DNA of 7,998 nucleotides, from NCBI GenBank assembly GCA_016935885.1, contig JAFGQA010000350.1, positions 1 to 7,998 on the forward strand, given 5' to 3'. Position numbers and translations under genes: made by a program. The notes below the pieces were generated by a model, which was not told the origin of the DNA, made no database searches, and saw nothing but the letters and a program-made list of their open reading frames with translations. Position 1 is the stretch's first letter. Each line of letters starts with the position of its first letter. Below, piece by piece: positions 5,875 to 7,998 of the stretch. This DNA is from Phycisphaerae bacterium. Lineage in GTDB: Bacteria > Planctomycetota > Phycisphaerae > UBA1845 > UTPLA1.

Positions 5875-6041
5875 ATAACGCGAGTTTCGGCAGTCACTTA
5901 CGACGACCAGCCTGAAGAAGAGAGCGAGTCAACGGCTCGCTCGCGTTCTGCGCAAGGCTAGGTCGCCGGTTCCGCCGCCCTCAACACCACCCACGCTCTC
6001 CGTTTCTCTCGTTAACAGCGCACCACGTAGTTAACTTCTGA
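5875..6041. other. Non-coding stretch after the tRNA terminator
   Basis: No gene is visible. It contains a hairpin GAGCGAG-TCAACGG-CTCGCTC at 5922-5942 and two copies of GTTAAC (6011-6016 and 6030-6035). Stop codons are scattered through all plus frames. Confidence 0.4.
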
Positions 6042-6353
6042 GAGAACGGCCGGCTTCTGGCACAGCGCCCCGGCCTCGCGCACGAGGCCGCGATGTTGCG
6101 AAAGACGTGGAGCGCGCTCAGGGAAATCGAGCAATGGCGCCTACTGGATCGTCTCGTCGCGCACGTGCACCTCCATGATGGCCGCGGGACGATCTCGGTC
6201 GATTTCGCACCGGCGTTGTTCGACGTCGTGGCGCGTGGCGCCCTGCAGTCGCGCACGATGGCATGGTCGAACACGAGCTGTCCAGCTTGGGAACCATGGA
6301 TTAGCCCCTGGCGGAATGCTCTGAAAGCCTTTATTTCCAGTATCTTAGCGTGA
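6042..6353 (+). pseudogene. Decayed C-terminus of a large serine recombinase
   Basis: After an in-frame stop at 6039-6041 the plus frame reads TWSALREIEQWRLLDRLVAH and then DGRGTISVDFAPAL, at about 6108-6212. This fits the C-terminal pattern of resolvase/invertase-type large serine recombinases: W-x-x-L, EQ-x-R-L-L, L-V-x-x-V, D-G-x-G-T-I-x-V-x-F-x-P. The catalytic resolvase domain and the zinc-ribbon region that should precede it are absent, and the frame upstream is closed. After about 6215 the translation no longer looks like the family. It is therefore a fragment, left by an element that once carried its own recombinase. An open ATG-initiated frame starts at 6093, but I see no ribosome binding site. 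The call rests on a short motif match, so confidence is moderate. Confidence 0.5.
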
Positions 6354-6361
6354 TTCGGCGT

Positions 6362-6401
6362 TTTCGCAAGGCGTCGCATTTTGACGCGTTTTGAGGCGAA
6401 A
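6362..6401. repeat. Nested inverted repeats
   Basis: The outer arms TTTCGC (6362-6367) and GCGAAA (6396-6401) enclose inner arms GCGTC (6371-6375) and GACGC (6383-6387). The right outer arm is shared with the larger palindrome at 6395-6426, so the two structures exclude each other. Function is unknown. Confidence 0.4.
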
Positions 6402-6426
6402 TGTGGTAGTCATACCACATTGCGCC
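6395..6426. repeat. 32-bp near-perfect palindrome
   Basis: AATGTGGTA (6400-6408), loop GTCA, TACCACATT (6413-6421) is a perfect nine-pair hairpin. After one A/G mismatch it continues with GGCG/CGCC, giving 13 pairs around a four-base loop. No T-run follows, so it is not a simple terminator. It may be a protein operator (the GTGGTA-N4-TACCAC core is of GntR-like style) or a recombination or transposon end structure. No gene starts near it. Confidence 0.6.
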
Positions 6427-6831
6427 GCAGCCCATTTTCAAGTCAGGCCAGCCCGCTCCCGACCGCCGGCCTTCCCGGCTGGATGTCGTGCCTCTTGCCT
6501 GGGGCGACCGACGGCGGTGCAAAAAGTGACAGGTTTCGATCCCCATGCTCAAGCGGCACCGCGCCTCCTGATGACGAATACCAGGCGTCAGGAACTAAAC
6601 TTGTTCATTCTCAATGGATTGCACAGAGTCGTCGCCGATCTTCCAAACGGCTGTCAGCAACGGACTTCGTGGAAGACGGACGGCCCAGCATCGACTCCCC
6701 GTGCTGCTACCAGGGCTCCCAGAGGGATTTGAGCCCAACGTCCAGAGTCGACAGCGGCGATTGCCACTTCGGCGTCGAAGTTCGGCCCCGCTTGACGGTA
6801 TTCGCCAATGCTCGCCCAACGCTCACGAAGC
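6427..6831. other. Stretch without a recognisable gene
   Basis: The open frames here have no recognisable domain and codon patterns unlike the neighbours. A GTGACAGG preceded by a run of A occurs at 6521-6533. Spaced ACCGCCG/CGGCGGT arms occur at 6462-6468 and 6512-6518. A minus-strand frame (6654-7010) has a fairly protein-like C-terminal part, but it runs antisense into the next gene and is not recognised. Confidence 0.4.
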
Positions 6832-6859
6832 TCGACACGCGTGCCCTTGCTGCTATACT
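6832..6859 (+). promoter_or_regulatory. Promoter of the diiron-oxidase-like gene
   Basis: TCGACA (6832-6837), 16 bases, TATACT (6854-6859) matches the sigma-70 consensus at five of six positions in each box. It predicts a start near 6866 and a leader of about 40 bases. It also excludes the earlier in-frame ATG at 6808 as a start. Confidence 0.65.
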
Positions 6860-6895
6860 CGCGGTCATTGCTGACGGCCGAGGCGACTCTTGAAC

Positions 6896-6900
6896 AGGAG
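6896..6900 (+). promoter_or_regulatory. Ribosome binding site deciding the start of the 6904 gene
   Basis: AGGAG lies three, six and nine bases before three consecutive ATG codons (6904, 6907, 6910). Spacing favours the second or third, so the first one or two methionines may not be used. Confidence 0.75.
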
Positions 6901-6903
6901 AGC

Positions 6904-7749
6904 ATGATGATGTTCCCGAGCCGGATTCCACTTCTTGGAAGCGTCACCGTCGCACGCGACGGGTGCTTCCTGAACATTTGGCAGGAGATGATGAACTCGG
7001 TTTGCCACAATCATCCCGTCTGGCAAACTGAGTTCGTGAGGACGCTACGTGACCCCGATGCCGATCCTCGACTGCTGTTTGAATTAGCGGCGACATGGTC
7101 TACGTGCATGATTGCAGGGTCGTATTGCTTCCCACGGTATGTCGCGGGACTTGCTGCTCGTACCGAGATTGACGCGGTTCGCTATGGCCTGATCGAGAAC
7201 GCATGGGACGAAGCTGGTGCATACGGGCATTCCAGCCGGTCGCATTTCTGGCTGGCCGTTCGCTTGGCCCGCGTACTCGGTCTTGAGGATGCACAAATCG
7301 AACGGGTCCACCCCCTGCCAGAAGCCCAAGCCTACACGGATGACCACTATAACCAATGCGCGCAGGGTGACTTCACGTTCGCCTTGGGAATGATCTGCTT
7401 GATCGAGGAGTTTACCACGCCCGAGTTTACAATGATCTTCAAATCCTTTCTCCGATCCTGTCAGTCCGGCCTCGGTATGAACGCTGATGAATTCACTTTA
7501 AACGGGGGAGCCGAGTATTTTACGGCCAATATTTCGGATGATGAACGTCATCGGGAGGAGATGCCTAGAATCGTTGCGACTTGCTTAAGGGCTGATGGCG
7601 TCGACCTCGACGAACCAGAGCGTGTGTCGGACGGACTACAAGCCATCCGCGCGGGAGCGAATCATAGTGCCGATCTTCGCCTCTCCTTTTTCGAGGGAAT
7701 CTACCGGTATGTTTCGGATGGCGGAAGCCATCGTTCTTTGGTGACGTGA
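6904..7749 (+). CDS. Haem-oxygenase-fold diiron-oxidase-like (TenA/PqqC/CADD-type) protein
   Basis: This protein of up to 281 residues is helical and soluble, with no signal peptide. Three blocks resemble the iron-containing redox enzyme (HDO) family. They are LIENAWDEAGAYGHSSRSHF (97-115), LGMICLIEEFTTPEF (161-175) and EYFTANISDDERHREEM (204-220). In that family these regions carry Glu/His, Glu, and H-x3-D-x2-H metal ligands. By that alignment the candidates here are E103, H109 or H114, E168 or E169, D213 and H216, while the first His of the last motif falls on N209. Known members oxidise small molecules using a dinuclear metal site, often O2-dependent, in natural-product or cofactor pathways. 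It is a single gene with its own promoter, and its GC content is visibly lower (about half) than the resistance genes to the left. Substrate is unknown. Confidence 0.7.
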   Translation: MMMFPSRIPLLGSVTVARDGCFLNIWQEMMNSVCHNHPVWQTEFVRTLRDPDADPRLLFELAATWSTCMIAGSYCFPRYVAGLAARTEIDAVRYGLIENAWDEAGAYGHSSRSHFWLAVRLARVLGLEDAQIERVHPLPEAQAYTDDHYNQCAQGDFTFALGMICLIEEFTTPEFTMIFKSFLRSCQSGLGMNADEFTLNGGAEYFTANISDDERHREEMPRIVATCLRADGVDLDEPERVSDGLQAIRAGANHSADLRLSFFEGIYRYVSDGGSHRSLVT

Positions 7750-7750
7750 A

Positions 7751-7924
7751 TGGGCGTACGCAACCTGCCGCGGAAGCTTTACGAAGGTCCGATTTAGAGA
7801 GGCGTTGCTTGATTACGGCCTGTCCGACGGACTCGCGGCACCAATGAGCGCCGAACGCACTGTTTCGGATTCATTGCTGTTGCTCTCTTCACGGCCCGAT
7901 GCTAAATGCTTGGTAATTGATTAG
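7751..7924 (+). pseudogene. Possible remnant of a LuxR-type autoinducer-binding domain
   Basis: Directly after the preceding stop, a second plus frame is open for 57 codons to a TAG at 7922-7924. It includes FREALLDYGLSDGLAAPM and then SLLLLSSRPDA. The F-x-x-A-x-x-x-G-L-S-D-G-L-x-x-P pattern followed by a hydrophobic strand resembles the end of autoinducer-binding domains of LuxR-type regulators, which normally continue with a DNA-binding domain. Nothing of either remains. The only ATG (7844) would give 26 residues. It could equally be a chance open frame. The terminator begins on its last base. Confidence 0.2.
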
Positions 7925-7944
7925 CGGGTCCAACCCGCGTTTTT
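7924..7944 (+). terminator. Intrinsic terminator
   Basis: GCGGGT-CCA-ACCCGC (7924-7938) followed by G and five T. It is compact and well placed to end the transcript of the diiron-oxidase-like gene, although it lies 175 bases after that stop. Confidence 0.7.
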
Positions 7945-7948
7945 CGGC

Positions 7949-7965
7949 CGGAATCAGCGATTCCG
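7949..7965. repeat. Short perfect inverted repeat after the terminator
   Basis: CGGAATC-AGC-GATTCCG has seven-base arms and a three-base loop. It follows the terminator by four bases. No T-run follows on the plus strand, so it is either an accessory hairpin or a protein site for a gene beyond the window. Confidence 0.4.
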
Positions 7966-7998
7966 AGGGCCAACGTTCCTGAAACTGCGTCGGAGAAC

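Noticed and set aside
6010..6018. CTGTTAAC on the minus strand, matching the tRNA anticodon loop, as a second att core
   Set aside because: It is only eight bases, six of which are the self-palindrome GTTAAC, and the flanks do not match; chance is sufficient.
6521..6533. AAAAAGTGACAGG as a transposon-associated motif
   Set aside because: No partner repeat or transposase is visible; the resemblance is only from memory of similar motifs.
6713..6760. Minus-strand GGGCTCAAATCCC with GTCGACTC, resembling the T arm and anticodon of a tRNA
   Set aside because: The stems outside the three central G-C pairs do not pair, and no acceptor or D arm can be built.
6654..7010. Minus-strand frame of 118 codons with a protein-like C-terminus
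   Set aside because: It overlaps the promoter and start of the oxidase-like gene in antisense and has no recognisable family or ribosome binding site.
1..7998. CRISPR array or tandem repeats
   Set aside because: No regularly spaced direct repeats were seen anywhere in the window.

Overview
The window looks like part of an accessory, resistance-type region of a GC-rich bacterium. The taxon cannot be read with confidence. A planctomycete-like or other environmental Gram-negative lineage is a guess from overall protein style only.

Left part (1-4900), nearly all on the minus strand. A fluoride module comes first: the start of crcB/fluC at the window edge, preceded by a clear fluoride riboswitch and its promoter. 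Its expression platform can be read directly, because the 3' strand of aptamer helix P1 is complementary to the crcB ribosome binding site. Next is an ArsR-type regulator followed by an ABC exporter (ATPase and ABC-2 permease), tightly packed as one operon, with a promoter overlapped by an inverted repeat. A TauE/SafE-type anion exporter follows, then a PadR regulator. The PadR gene is divergent from a class I SAM methyltransferase. The two promoters are interleaved, each with a 17-bp spacer, around one TATCGA-type palindrome.

Middle (4901-6430) is a recombination scar. The C-terminal half of an ACR3 arsenite exporter has lost its first half, including the region that carries the catalytic cysteine. 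It is joined to about 290 bases of unrecognised DNA. This runs into the 3' half of a tRNA-Asn(GTT) that starts exactly at the anticodon loop and keeps an intrinsic terminator downstream. That is how the displaced end of a tyrosine-recombinase integration looks, and it suggests that the resistance cluster to the left is, or was, an integrated island. A decayed serine-recombinase C-terminus and dense inverted repeats follow.

Right part (6430-7998). After about 400 bases with no gene there is one intact plus-strand gene of visibly lower GC, with its own promoter. It encodes a haem-oxygenase-fold diiron-oxidase-like (TenA/PqqC/CADD-type) protein in which one expected metal-ligand histidine appears to be asparagine. 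It is followed by a short open frame resembling a piece of a LuxR autoinducer-binding domain, and by an intrinsic terminator.

Taken together, the left side holds several separately regulated detoxification units (fluoride, ABC efflux, anion export, methylation, relic arsenite export). The right side is mobile-element debris plus a single orphan metalloenzyme-like gene.
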